From Anaerolineae bacterium (lineage in GTDB: Bacteria; Chloroflexota; Anaerolineae; Caldilineales; Caldilineaceae): a stretch of DNA of 64,000 nucleotides. Positions 27,082-36,487 of this stretch are shown here, piece after piece. Location of the stretch: positions 1 to 64,000 of the forward strand of contig JAUIHI010000004.1 in assembly GCA_030432295.1 (NCBI GenBank), given 5' to 3'. Every line of letters starts with the position of its first letter. Position 1 is the stretch's first letter. A model generated the notes under the pieces. The model did not search any database and had not been told where the DNA came from. It was given only the letters and a program-made list of their open reading frames with translations. A program made the translations under genes and the position numbers.

Positions 27082-27131
27082 CTAAACAAACATTCGTGTC
27101 ACCAGCCGCCACTGTCTCCGGTAAACCGTAG

Positions 27132-28535
27132 TTACGCCTGGCTGTTCAGTTCAATCCAAAACCTGCTGCCTTCCCCGACTTTGCTTTCTACGCCTACTGT
27201 GCCACCGTGCGCCTGGGCCAGCACTTTGACGATGGTCAATCCCAGCCCCGTGTTGTCTGCGAAATCAGCGCCTCTATCGCGGCTCGGATCGGCGCGGTAG
27301 AAGCGGGCGAAGACAAGGGGCAGAACCTGGGCGTCAATCCCCTGACCATTATCCTGTACCCAGAACCTCACCCGCCCATCGCCTGCCCGTTCTGCACCGA
27401 GACTGATACATCCGCCCTCCGGGGTGTGCCGGACGGCGTTGCCCACCAGATTGTGCAGCATCTGTTGTAGACGATCGGGGTCAGCCTCGACGGTCAGACC
27501 GGAAACGGGATCATCTGCTACCACCGTGATATTTTTTGAGAGGGCCAGAGAACGAAAACTGCTGGCGATGTGGGCTACGACATCCCCGGCCACGATGGTC
27601 TGCTTGGCCAGGGAAAGTCGTCCCGCTTCCGCCTGCGCCATCTCGTGCAGATCGTTGACCAGGCGCGAGAGAAGGCGCGTCTCATCATAGACGGAGCGGA
27701 TCTCTTCCTGTTCCAGGGGAAAGACACCGTCGAGAATCGCCTGCAAATTGCCCTGCAAAACGCTGAGCGGTGTACGCAGTTCGTGGGCGATGTCGGCCAC
27801 TAGATGCTGGCGTAGCTCTTCCTGCCGTTGCAGATTCTCTGCCATCCGGTTGAAGTTCTCGGCTAGTTGGCTGATTTCCCCCGCACCCTGAATGTCTACT
27901 CTGGATTGGAGGTCACCCTGCGCAATTTGGGCTACGCTCGTTTCTAGTTTGTGCAGGGGGCGCAGGATGCCGGCGACGAGCAGGCTGCCGAGAATCAGCG
28001 CAAGCGTGCCCGCCGTCAGCGCAGAAACCCAAATCGCGCGGTAAATCTGGTCTAACAAATCCTGTTCGGCCAGCCCGCCACCGCCTGTTGTGTTGCCGAT
28101 GGCGACAATCACGGCGTTCGTCTCACCCGCTATGGGGACGCTGGCCGCCAATTGCTCTACGGTCACTTGTTCAACTTCGGATGCCGCCAATGGCAGGCCA
28201 CTGATGGTATCTACCACAATGTAGCGTGTCGTGTCGAGCGGTCCCCCGCCCGCCTGGCGCTGGCCGCTGGTTTCGGCGCGCCCGCCTCGGTATCCCGGTT
28301 GTGCCGGGAAAGCCGATGCCTGGTCGAGCCAGGACTGCACAGCGGGCCAGGACCCGGTCTCGGTGTAGACTTGCTCGGCATCCACGGCATATTCGGTCAT
28401 CCGCTGGCGTTGAAAGCCACTGAGATAGTGCCCGTAGGCTGTATTTACGCTGCGGTCAATCATAAAGCTGACGGTCAGCAAGGCGACGCCGATCACCAGT
28501 GTAAACGCAATGAGTACCTTCGTAGTGAGGTTCAT
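27132..28535 (-). CDS. Membrane sensor histidine kinase
   Basis: 467 aa. Membrane segments at about 5-25 and 168-191 enclose an extracytoplasmic sensor of ~140 residues; HAMP follows (LRPLHKLETSVAQIAQGDL). The HisKA phosphoacceptor is His251 (DIAHELRTPLS); the HATPase domain has the N box (LHNLVGNAVRHT), DNGQGID and TGLGLTIVK. It phosphorylates the response regulator encoded 6 nt upstream. Signal unknown. The promoter-side gap next to 29,268-29,466 is shared with the divergent secreted protein gene. Confidence 0.93.
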   Translation of the reverse strand: MNLTTKVLIAFTLVIGVALLTVSFMIDRSVNTAYGHYLSGFQRQRMTEYAVDAEQVYTETGSWPAVQSWLDQASAFPAQPGYRGGRAETSGQRQAGGGPLDTTRYIVVDTISGLPLAASEVEQVTVEQLAASVPIAGETNAVIVAIGNTTGGGGLAEQDLLDQIYRAIWVSALTAGTLALILGSLLVAGILRPLHKLETSVAQIAQGDLQSRVDIQGAGEISQLAENFNRMAENLQRQEELRQHLVADIAHELRTPLSVLQGNLQAILDGVFPLEQEEIRSVYDETRLLSRLVNDLHEMAQAEAGRLSLAKQTIVAGDVVAHIASSFRSLALSKNITVVADDPVSGLTVEADPDRLQQMLHNLVGNAVRHTPEGGCISLGAERAGDGRVRFWVQDNGQGIDAQVLPLVFARFYRADPSRDRGADFADNTGLGLTIVKVLAQAHGGTVGVESKVGEGSRFWIELNSQA

Positions 28536-28541
28536 TCTTGC

Positions 28542-29267
28542 CTATCCTCGGATGCGGTAGCCGACGCCAAAGACGGTTTCCAGCAACACTGGGTTGCGTG
28601 GGTCATCTTCCAACTTGCGGCGTAGATTCTTGATATGGCTATCGACAGTGCGCTCCAGGCCATCATATTCATAGCCAAGTCCCTCTTCGATGATCTGCGT
28701 GCGGGTAATAGCGCGCCCTGGATAGCGCATGAAGAGGTGGATCAGGTCAAACTCGCTAGGCGTCAGCGACACCATCTCGCCTGCTTTGTACAGGGTGTGC
28801 GCCGTGGGATCGAGGGTAAGTGTGGCGACGTTAAGATTGGGCTGAGAAGCCGCGTTGGGCGCTGTCTGGCCGCGACGCAGGATGGCCTTGACCCGCGCCA
28901 CGACTTCCCGCGGATTGAAGGGTTTGGTCACATAATCGTCTGCGCCTAACTCCAGGCCGAGAATGCGGTCGATGTCTTCGACACGCGCTGTCAGCATAAG
29001 AATCGCAGTGGATGCCAGTTTTGGATCCGAGCGGACAGCCCTGGTGACAGACAGGCCATCCTGACCGGGCAGCATCAAGTCGAGCACAACCAGATCGGGA
29101 CGCAAGGACTGAATGGCCTGTAGTGCCCGATTCCCATCATTGACCGATTCTACCCGATACCCACTTTGTTCCAGATAGCTGCGCACCAGACGTACAATTT
29201 TGGGATCGTCATCCACGACCAGAATCGTTTGGGCAGCTTCTGCATCGGCAGAGTGTATCTCGTTCAT
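28542..29267 (-). CDS. OmpR/PhoB-family response regulator
   Basis: 241 aa. Receiver domain with acidic pocket VVDDD (18-21), phosphoacceptor Asp63 (VLDLMLPG) and Lys115 (VTKPF). C-terminal winged helix with LTPSEFDLIHLF, RTVDSHIKNLRRKL and GVGYRIRG. Forms an operon with the kinase downstream. Likely controls its own promoter and perhaps the divergent secreted protein gene starting at 29467 (inference from the shared 200-bp region). Confidence 0.94.
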   Translation of the reverse strand: MNEIHSADAEAAQTILVVDDDPKIVRLVRSYLEQSGYRVESVNDGNRALQAIQSLRPDLVVLDLMLPGQDGLSVTRAVRSDPKLASTAILMLTARVEDIDRILGLELGADDYVTKPFNPREVVARVKAILRRGQTAPNAASQPNLNVATLTLDPTAHTLYKAGEMVSLTPSEFDLIHLFMRYPGRAITRTQIIEEGLGYEYDGLERTVDSHIKNLRRKLEDDPRNPVLLETVFGVGYRIRG

Positions 29268-29466
29268 CCTTGCCTCCAGGTTTTGTTGTTACAGAGATTG
29301 TTTGGGGCCAGCGACGGCGTGTGGATATTGTGATCCTCGATTGCACGCAGTCTCCATCGGTCCTCCATATCCTTCCATTGTATCTGCATACCCGGCTGCT
29401 ATGCTATAGGCAGCGGTAAGAAGTTCCAAAATCAACCATCGTACACACGATAAAGGAAACACAATC

Positions 29467-29895
29467 ATGAAACGCAAGTTCGCACTCGGTACAGTAATGG
29501 CGCTGGTATTTGTGTTAGGAGTCGCAATGGCAGCAATGGCAGCCGGACCCGGGCCTAACGGAACAGCGGCAGGCGCAGGGTCTGCAGGACAAGGGGCAGC
29601 GATTCACGGCACCTTTGTAGATGAGAATGGGGACGGCGTATGCGACACCTATCTGGAACGCACTCCGGCCCAGGACGGCACTGGCTATCGCTGGGGTGGA
29701 CAAGATGCAGCGGGCCAGCAGAGCAGCGGTCGGCAGGGTGTAGGCCGCCAGGCAGCTATGGGTGGTCAGGGCGCAGCAGGAGCCAACTTCGTGGATGCGG
29801 ATGGCGACGGCGTCTGTGACGACTGCCTTGGCGATGGCGTCCCTGCGCTGGACGGCACAGGCAGCCAGATGCGGCGAGGCGGCGGAAACCGGTAA
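29467..29895 (+). CDS. Small secreted glycine-rich protein with two DxDxDG motifs
   Basis: 142 aa; AAAGGAAAC precedes the ATG. A signal peptide (KRKFALGTVMALVFVLGVAM, cleavage near 26) leads to a Gly/Ala/Gln-rich chain. Two near-identical EF-hand-like loops, DENGDGVCD at 52-60 and DADGDGVCD at 110-118, each followed by an acidic tail and a DGTG motif, could bind Ca2+ or another divalent metal. The cysteines in and after the loops are unusual for EF-hands. Function unknown; divergent from a two-component system and followed by a strong terminator. Confidence 0.85.
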   Translation: MKRKFALGTVMALVFVLGVAMAAMAAGPGPNGTAAGAGSAGQGAAIHGTFVDENGDGVCDTYLERTPAQDGTGYRWGGQDAAGQQSSGRQGVGRQAAMGGQGAAGANFVDADGDGVCDDCLGDGVPALDGTGSQMRRGGGNR

Positions 29896-29934
29896 GACCG
29901 GAAGACAACCGAACCAGGCTATACCCATAAATAA

Positions 29935-29975
29935 AGAGAGACACCCGGCATTCGTAAATGCCGGGTGTCTCTTTG
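29935..29975 (+). terminator. Intrinsic terminator
   Basis: Perfect 16-bp stem (AGAGACACCCGGCATT at 29937-29952, inverse at 29957-29972) with a CGTA tetraloop, closed by AAAG/CTTT, 40 nt after the secreted protein stop. The strongest hairpin in this part of the window. Confidence 0.85.
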
Positions 29976-30020
29976 CGTCCTATAGAACGAATTGTTATTC
30001 TCATAACCCATATTCCGCAG

Positions 30021-30690
30021 CTAAGTTTGGAGCAAATAGGAGTTTTCGACATCTGGTCCAAATAAGCGGATGATAGTTCTGCGAAGAGGGGAGAGGTTGA
30101 GAACTCGGCGCTCCACAATCTGGTCATCAAGACGAACGGTCAGGATATCGATGCCTTCGAAAATATGGGCGACCCGGCGCATGGTGGGAGTCTGAGTTGG
30201 CAGACCTTTCTGGTCAGGGATTGTTTCGTTACAGGCGGCCAGTTGTTGTCGAAGTTGGCGTTCGGCCAGGGCGTAGATGAGCAAGGCCAGCCCCATGATC
30301 ATAATCATAGCCATGATGCGGGCAGGGCTTTTGAGAAACAGGCTGTCGGCAAAGAACATGGGGTCTTTCAGAAAACGAAAGCCACGCTCCACGGAACTGC
30401 TTTGTTTCTTGTAGCAATTTAACAAAGAACGGCTAGGCAAAAGGGTCTCGTCCAGAATATTGGTGGCGACAATGAAACGGCCAAGCCACTGGCGTGCGTT
30501 TTCGACAGTCTCCTCTTTGATTGCGAGTTGACCCGTCACTTGCCAGCCCAAAATCTGGGCCACGGCGTCTTTGGAGGGACGACCCGGTTTGGCATACTTC
30601 TTGACAGGTGTAATCTGAGCCAGGGGCCTGTGCCAGGGCAGGCGTTGCCCCCAATGTGTTACTGCGGTCTGGGCAGAAGCGTCGTCGTCT
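30021..30690 (-). pseudogene. IS1634-type transposase, C-terminal fragment
   Basis: About 220 residues. SSVERGFRFLKDPMFFADSL and the following IMAMIMIMGLALLIYALAER are characteristic of the C-terminal part of IS1634/DUF4277-like IS4-superfamily transposases, with the catalytic Glu in the VERGFRFLK segment. The first two thirds are missing: sequence switches near 30690 into a TPR gene in another frame. No inverted repeat ends found. Not functional. Confidence 0.8.
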
Positions 30691-31676
30691 CCCATATCCG
30701 TTCACCTTCTTGGCGCAAGGTCGGCAAGGCTTGCCTGTAATAGTTTAAAGCCTTCTGTATATCGCCTAAGTCGGCGTATATCTGTCCGATTGATACGAGT
30801 GTTACCGCCTCCCACGCCCGTTGCTTTGTCCGGCGCAAGATCGTCAGGGCTTGCTCAAAGTAGCCCAAGCTTTTCTGTCGTTCACCCAACGCCTTATAAG
30901 CTACGCCAATGTTGGTCAGGGTCGCCGCCGCCTTTGCTTGGTCCCCTACCTGGCGTATGAGTGTCAAGGCCTGTTCGTAATAGCCCAAGGCTCGTCGCAT
31001 CTCGCCAAGTAGGCGGCAAGTCACACCCAAGAGGTAAAAGGCACGGGCCTGTTCGCCAGAGAGATTGGCTAGAAGGGCGGCGGCATGGGCGGCGCTGGCT
31101 ATGTCGAGGGTATCCTGGAAGGGGTGGGTAGGGTAGATGATCTCAGCAGCGTGGTTTAGCTACCGGGCCACCCAGCCCTGTTCCAGCGCCGACCAGTCGC
31201 GCTTGTCGATCTGCATGAGAAGACGGGCCTGGGCGTAGGCGGCGTCTGCCCGGTCCTGGTTGTGGGCCATCCAGCGGTAGTGGTGGGCCTGCGCCTGGTT
31301 GCCGGCGGCGGCGTGCAGCCGGGCCAGGGTGGGGGCAATCGTGCGCTCCTGGGGTGCGTAGGCGCTTTCCAGCCCCGCGGCCAGTCGGCGGCAGCGTTCG
31401 ACCTGTTGGCTGGGGTCCTGGTGGAACTGTTGCAGGGTGTACCAGAAGAGGTCTGAGGCGAAAGCGTAGCGCCAGATTGTACGCACATCCTGGCTGGTGG
31501 GAATCTCGATGCTGTCGACCTCTTCGATCAGCCCGTAGGGCTGCTCGTCGTTGCGCAGGAGGTGGTCATCCAGAAAAGTCAATCAGCTCGTCCACCTCCT
31601 GCTCCAGGGCCTGGGTAACCGCCTGGGCCGTGAAGGTGCGCCCTTCCAGGCTGGCGCAGGCGGTGGGTCGCCCTGG
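30690..31676 (-). pseudogene. NTPase/TPR signalling protein, broken fragment
   Basis: Reading right to left: a piece with CASLEGRTFTAQAVTQALEQ, a one-base insertion in a T run near 31573, then LDDHLLRNDEQPYGLIEEV and FASDLFWYTLQQFH, typical of the region after an NTPase core; an in-frame TAG at about 31160 (after QGWVAR); then LNHAAEIIYPTHPFQD and at least three tetratricopeptide repeats (ALGYYEQALTLIRQ, SLGYFEQALTILR, ALNYYRQALPTLRQ). The 5' NTPase part is replaced by glucokinase sequence and the 3' end by IS DNA. Frameshift plus nonsense codon make it a pseudogene. Confidence 0.85.
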
Positions 31677-31999
31677 GTTGATCGTCTCCAAGTCCTGTGC
31701 GCGCAGGTTGGGCACGGCATGAGCGATGGCAGATAGATCGTTGAGCAATCGCACAGGTGTGTCCAACCAGGCGCAGAATGCCTGTTCTTCCACGATCCAG
31801 GGCAGGTTGGTGGCCTGGACGCGGCCCGCAACAACGGGTCCGGCAATGCCAAAACTGGCACCACAGATCGAGACATCCCGATCTTTAAGGTCGTCTGGGC
31901 GATGGCGTCATAGGGACCCACATCGGGATCGTAGAGCGCCAGAACTGTCTTGGTGCCGCCGATGTCGCCGGCGAGTAACAACTGCTGGTTTTGGTCCAT
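31676..31999 (-). pseudogene. Glucokinase N-terminal fragment
   Basis: ATG at 31999 with GGAGGAAAA upstream; LLLAGDIGGTKTVLALYDPD is the ATP-binding phosphate-1 motif of ROK-independent glucokinase. After about 40 codons the frame shifts and a segment of ~30 residues is missing; the next frame reads ASFGIAGPVVAGRVQATNLP and LLNDLSAIAHAVPNLR, the sugar-binding region. Sequence is then joined near 31676 to the TPR gene fragment. Glucokinase would feed the zwf pathway encoded further right, but this copy is dead. Confidence 0.85.
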
Positions 32000-32035
32000 T
32001 TCAGTTTTCCTCCGGATCAAAATCTTCTCTCTGAT

Positions 32036-33630
32036 TCAGCGCAGCGCCCATGCCAGCCAGGTTGTGAACATCCGCTTGATCAAAGGCGTCAGCCGGGTGC
32101 GGTTATAGCCATCGGCGATCTTCCTGATCACCTCGGACTGGGTCGGATAGGAATGGATGGCCGTGGACAAGGTTTTTAGACCCAGGCCGGCCACCATTGC
32201 CAGGGTGATCTCGTTGAGTATCTCGCCGGCCTCGCTGGCCACGATGGTCGCACCCAGGATCTGATCCGTCCCCTGCTTGACCATCACCTTGGCAAACCCC
32301 TCGGTCTCGCCATCGGTGCGGGCTCGATCCACTTCGCTCAATGGCTTGCGGAAGATTTCATAGGCGATCCCCGCGGCTTCGGCTTCGTGGGCGTACATGC
32401 CCACATGGGCCACCTCCGGGTCGGTGTAGGTCGTCCAGGCACGACCAAGTTGCTCAACTTTTTCTTGGGACCGGGGAAGAGTGCATTTTGCAAAACGATG
32501 CGCGTGGCCGCATCAGCCATGTGGGTAAACTGGTATTTCAAGGCCACATCACCGGCCGCAAAGATGTGCGGGTTGCTGGTGCGCAGGGTATCGTCTACCG
32601 TGACGCCTCGCTCCGTGTAGGCCACGCCAGCCGCCTCCAGATTGAGGCTCTCCACGTTGGGCACGCGGCCGATAGAGACCAAGATAGCGTCCACCTCCAA
32701 CTGGCCGGACTGGCCTGCCTGTTGATAGTGCAGAACTTTGCCCGTTTCGGTCAACATGACTTCCCTCAAGTCCGCGCCGTAGAGAAACTGGACGCCGTCG
32801 CGGCGAAAGGCGGCTTCCACAACGGCTGCGGCCTCCCGGTCCTCCTTGGGCAAAAAGCTGTCGTCCCGCATGAAGATGGTCACGTCCGTGCCCAGGCGGG
32901 CGAAAGTCTGGGCCATCTCTGCGCCGATGGGGCCACCGCCGATCACCGCCAATCGGCGCGGTTGCTCGGTCAGTTGAAAGAGGGTCTCATTGGTCAGATA
33001 GCCAGCCTCGGCCAAACCGGGCACGGGCAGGGTACGCGCCCGGCCGCCTGTGGCGATCAGCGCCTTGGCGAAGCGCAGGGTCTACCGATCTTTGCCGTCA
33101 AAGACCTCCACGGTGTCGGGGCCGGTAAAACGGGCGTCACCCAAAAAGACCTCGACCCCCTCTCGTTGCAGCCGGGTCATGGAGTCGTCGTGGCTGATGT
33201 CGGCCCGCAGGCTCCTCATGCGGGCCATGACCGCACCGAAGTCAACCCGAACGCCGTCGGGCACGTAGATGCCCAGTTCGGCGGCCTTGCGCAGCTCGGC
33301 CATGACCTTCGCCGAGCGGATGATGCTCTTGGAGGGCACGCAGCCCCAGTTGAGGCAGTCGCCGCCCAACAGGTGGCGTTCGATCAGGGCGGCTTTGCCG
33401 CCCATGCCAGCCGTGGCGATGGAGCCGATCAGCCCAGCCGTGCCTGCGCCGATCACCACCAGGTTGTAGCGGCCATCGGCCCGGGGGTTCTGATGTTGAG
33501 GCGGGTGGGCGTTGGTCACAAGTCTGCGGTTATGTTCGTCCATGGGTGACACGGTGACCGGCCAGGGGGCGGTCGGGGCAGGGCCGTTGGTGGGGGCACT
33601 GTCTTTTTCCATTACATTGGTGATTGACAT
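32036..33630 (-). pseudogene. MerA-like pyridine nucleotide-disulfide oxidoreductase, broken
   Basis: Start ATG 33630 with GGAG 9 nt upstream. FAD motif LVVIGAGTAGL, redox-active GGDCLNWGCVPSK, NAD motif AVIGGGPIGAEMAQ and dimerisation domain VGMYAHEAEAAGI are all present, but an in-frame TAG interrupts after VFDGKDR (about 33082-33084) and one base is missing near 32430, where VVP should run on to WTTYTDPEVAHVG. Otherwise full length (~530 codons) with a ~45-residue N-terminal extension. Both lesions are small, so sequencing error is possible, but neighbours are also decayed. Confidence 0.85.
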
Positions 33631-33719
33631 GTTAGATTGCTCCACTATGGTTCTTTTCGGTCTTGATTATCAGATTGCAAGGCGTTCGCCTTCGGACGAT
33701 CTGCCTGTCTCTTAGCTTA

Positions 33720-33951
33720 GACGCGTTGAACCCGTGTTTGCTTACCTGCCAATCATGCTTCCTTGGCCCTGGTGCCCCCAGTGGGCCAGCATGATCGTGC
33801 CTATGTAGGAGATGTAGAGGCCCTTGGCGGGGAGCCCAGGGCATCCCCCACAGCTTGACCCCCTGCTGGGCCAGATCTGAGGCCAGGATCGACCCACCAC
33901 CCCACCGCTGCCAACGATGGCAATGTCATCGTTGTTCGTTGGAGGGTTCAT
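33720..33951 (-). pseudogene. Short relic of a Rossmann-fold oxidoreductase
   Basis: From ATG 33951 the frame reads NDDIAIVGSGGVVGRS, a dinucleotide-binding start, then shifts frame (the alternative frame gives LAQQGVKLWG after the glycine motif) and degenerates. Too short to assign beyond an FAD/NAD-binding N-terminus. Confidence 0.4.
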
Positions 33952-33998
33952 GGGTGTGAACACGATGGGGTGCTAGATCGATTTCAGGCCATGGGTTG

Positions 33999-34262
33999 TC
34001 TAGAGCGGCGTGGTGCCGCCATAGTGTATGCCGGTCAGATAGGCGATATGGCGATGCCAGGTGGTGAGGTCATCCGGAGTAAACTGGTTGAGATGGCTGT
34101 GTCCGCAGGCGCGGGCCAGCACTTGCATCAGATGGGTCGTCGTTTCAAGATGAGGGCGAACACCTGATCCTCGTTGGCGACCAGGGCATAGGAGGGCTGA
34201 CGGTCGGGCAATTCACTCCAAGTCGCCACTTTTCGGGCTGATGGTGTCGGTTCTGCTTTCAT
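33999..34262 (-). pseudogene. Rieske/glutamate-synthase protein relic with internal deletion
   Basis: ATG at 34262 opens a frame KVATWSELPDRQPSYALVAN, resembling the N-terminus of Rieske-containing FMN-binding glutamate synthase-like proteins. Within about 45 codons it meets a stop. In another frame the text continues ARACGHSHLNQFTPDDLTTW and ends GIHYGGTTPL, resembling the C-terminus of such proteins. Hence an internal deletion removed nearly the whole gene. Assignment is by recollected family similarity and needs a search. Confidence 0.5.
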
Positions 34263-34956
34263 GGCGTTCTTCTCGCTTTCTCAGGTAACGGGACAGGGCG
34301 ATGCTGCTAGTGATAAGCAGCGCGGATATGACCAGCAAGGTCGAGTCGATGCGTACCTCTCCGGCCAGCAGTTCTTCCAAAGTGCCGAAGGAAGCGCCCA
34401 GTGCGACAATCGAGATCGTGGCCGCGATGGATCCCAAGGCGGTGCCAGCCAGAAAAGGCTTCCAACCGACCTGCAAGAGGCCGCCACTGTAGTTGACCAA
34501 CTCGTAGGGCAAGAAGAGAAGGTGCATGATCAGCACCGTCTGAAAACTGTGGCGGCGCATACGCCCCGCGAACCGTTGGATGATGCCGTCGCCGTCTTTC
34601 TGGATCACGCCGCTGCCATAATAACGGCCAATACTGTAGGCCACCAAGGCCGAGGCATTGCTGCCGATGATGACATAGGGGATGCCCCAGGGACCGAACA
34701 AGAAGCCGCCCAACAGGGAGATCAGAGTCGCTGGGAAGAAGAGCAGAGGCCCGACCACGTAAAGCAGGATGAAAAACAGCACGCCGAGAGGATTTTCGGC
34801 CAACCAATTGCTGGCGAAACGCACACCGTCGGCCAAGGTCAGACCGTTCAGGCGCAGAAAGCCGTAGAAGCCAGCCAACAGCACGAGCCAGACGGTCAGT
34901 ATGGCCACCTTTATCCAGGTGGATCTCGTTGCAGGATGCAACATCCAGCGGCTCAT
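34213..34956 (-). CDS. TVP38/TMEM64 (VTT-domain) membrane protein
   Basis: 247 aa from ATG at 34956; a longer frame runs through an inverted repeat and is unlikely. About five membrane segments; the VTT/SNARE-associated core is LLFFPATLISLLGGFLFGPWGIPY with the following GSNASALVAYSIGRYYG, and FLPYELVNYSGGLLQV. Such DedA-like proteins are linked to lipid scrambling or undecaprenyl-phosphate transport and occur next to MerA-like flavoproteins in many bacteria, as here. The 3' end overlaps the relic gene at 34262 on the same strand. Confidence 0.85.
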   Translation of the reverse strand: MSRWMLHPATRSTWIKVAILTVWLVLLAGFYGFLRLNGLTLADGVRFASNWLAENPLGVLFFILLYVVGPLLFFPATLISLLGGFLFGPWGIPYVIIGSNASALVAYSIGRYYGSGVIQKDGDGIIQRFAGRMRRHSFQTVLIMHLLFLPYELVNYSGGLLQVGWKPFLAGTALGSIAATISIVALGASFGTLEELLAGEVRIDSTLLVISALLITSSIALSRYLRKREERHESRTDTISPKSGDLE

Positions 34957-34967
34957 ATACACCAAGT

Positions 34968-35062
34968 CCAGTCTGGGGCAAAGAACGCCGCAGACCCCTG
35001 CTGTAGTCGGGTCCGTGACCCGGCCACCGTAGAGAACTGCGGCGTTCTTTGCGCCGGGCTGG
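34968..35062. repeat. Nested inverted repeat (REP/MITE-like)
   Basis: Outer arms CCAGTCTGGGGCAAAGAACG and its near-complement ending TTCTTTGCGCCGGGCTGG pair over about 25 bp; an inner stem CGGGTC-CGT-GACCCG sits in the centre. It occupies the gap between the two flanking minus-strand genes and forms the mRNA leader of the TVP38-like gene. Confidence 0.7.
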
Positions 35063-35104
35063 ACTCGGCACCGTTGCACAGGGGATGGCTGCTGCCTCCA
35101 CGGA

Positions 35105-36487
35105 TCATAAGGCGGCCAGTGGTTTCAGGTCGTCCAGAATCCACGGCATCAGCTCGGCCACGGTGGGATGGGTGAGGACGGCCCGCCGGAACAGTTTATA
35201 GGATTGGTGAGTGATCATGAAGGGCGTGAACATGTTTACGACCTCATCGCCGCCGACGCCGAGAATGGCCACACCCAGGAATTCCTCGGTGTCGGCGTCC
35301 ACAAGGATCTTGACCAAACCGGCGGTCTCGTCTTTCTCCCGGGCCCGGGAAATATGGCTCATGGGTCGGGTGGCCATCAGCACGCGGCGACCGCTGGCCC
35401 GGGCCTCCTTTTCGCTCATGCCCACCCGGCCCAATGGCGGGTCCACAAAGAGGGCGTACGTGGGCACCCGATCCGACAGCAGCCGGTCAGCGTCGCCGGT
35501 GATATAGTCCCAAAAGATCTCCCCATCGTTGACAGAGGTGTGGGTAAAGGCCCCTTCTCCGTTGATGTCGCCGACGGCGAAGATGTGAGGAACCGTGGTT
35601 TGCATCACGTCATTGACCTGAATATAGCCGCGCTGGTTTGTCTCTATACCGGCGGCGGCCAGATTCAGGCGGTCGCTGTTGGGGACGCGGCCCACGGCCG
35701 ACAGCAGATGCGTGCCCTGCACGCGCCGTTCCTGGCCGTCCTGTTCGTAGAAGACATGGATCCGCTGGGGTGCCGGTTGCGCCACGCGCTGAACACCGGC
35801 GTTGAGTTGAATCTCGATGCCTTCGCCCTCAAGAATCTCTTTGACAAGGGCAGCGATGTCGGCATCTTCCCGGGGCATGAGCTGGGCACTGTGTTGCAAG
35901 ACTGTTACCTGACTGCCCAGCCGCCGGAAGATCTGGGCAAATTCCAGGCTGATATAGCTGCCGCCCACGATGACCAGATGCTGGGGGAGTTCCTGCAAGT
36001 CCAGCAGCCGGCCATTGTCCAGCCAATCCACGTCGGCGATGCCATCGATGGGCAGCAGGCGCGGACGGGCACCGGCATTGATCACAATCCTCTCGCCGCT
36101 GATCTGTTGATCGCCGACCTGGACCGTGTGTGCGTCCACAAAGGTGGCAAAGGCGGGATAGATATCCACATTGTCCATACCGCGCAGCCACGCTTCCATG
36201 CCCTGGCTGGCTCCATTCCGCATGGTATTCTGGCGCGCCATCACCCGATCAAAGTCGATGCTGACCTCGCCGGTGATAATGCCGAAATCGGCTCCGCGCC
36301 GGGCCATATGGGCCACTCGGGCGCTGGCCACCAGGGTCTTGGTGGGCGTACAGCCATAGTTGACACAACTGCCGCCGAAGCGACCGCCCTCGGCGATGGC
36401 CACGGTCATGCCAGCCTGCACCAAACGGGGCACAATCGTGCCCGTCGCCTGCCCCGTGCCGATCCAAATAATGTCATAGTGTTTCAT
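35105..36487 (-). CDS. MerA-like FAD-dependent disulfide oxidoreductase
   Basis: 460 aa, intact. FAD motif IIWIGTGQATGTIVPRL (a slightly atypical GxGxxT), redox pair GGSCVNYGCTPTKTL, NAD motif LVIVGGSYISLEFAQIFRR, FAD-binding IFAVGDINGEGAFTHT and C-terminal catalytic HPTVAELMPWIL. It lacks an N-terminal heavy-metal domain and the C-terminal Cys pair of true MerA, so mercuric reduction is doubtful; it belongs to the mercuric reductase-like group. Sits in tandem with the TVP38-family gene and the broken paralogue at 32036. Confidence 0.88.
   Translation of the reverse strand: MKHYDIIWIGTGQATGTIVPRLVQAGMTVAIAEGGRFGGSCVNYGCTPTKTLVASARVAHMARRGADFGIITGEVSIDFDRVMARQNTMRNGASQGMEAWLRGMDNVDIYPAFATFVDAHTVQVGDQQISGERIVINAGARPRLLPIDGIADVDWLDNGRLLDLQELPQHLVIVGGSYISLEFAQIFRRLGSQVTVLQHSAQLMPREDADIAALVKEILEGEGIEIQLNAGVQRVAQPAPQRIHVFYEQDGQERRVQGTHLLSAVGRVPNSDRLNLAAAGIETNQRGYIQVNDVMQTTVPHIFAVGDINGEGAFTHTSVNDGEIFWDYITGDADRLLSDRVPTYALFVDPPLGRVGMSEKEARASGRRVLMATRPMSHISRAREKDETAGLVKILVDADTEEFLGVAILGVGGDEVVNMFTPFMITHQSYKLFRRAVLTHPTVAELMPWILDDLKPLAAL

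Noticed and set aside
31150-33090. TAG recoded as glutamine (two genes have an in-frame TAG where CAG is plausible)
   Set aside because: Both genes also carry frameshifts or truncations, and other genes in the window use TAG as a normal stop (for example tniB and the debranching enzyme). Nonsense mutation is simpler.
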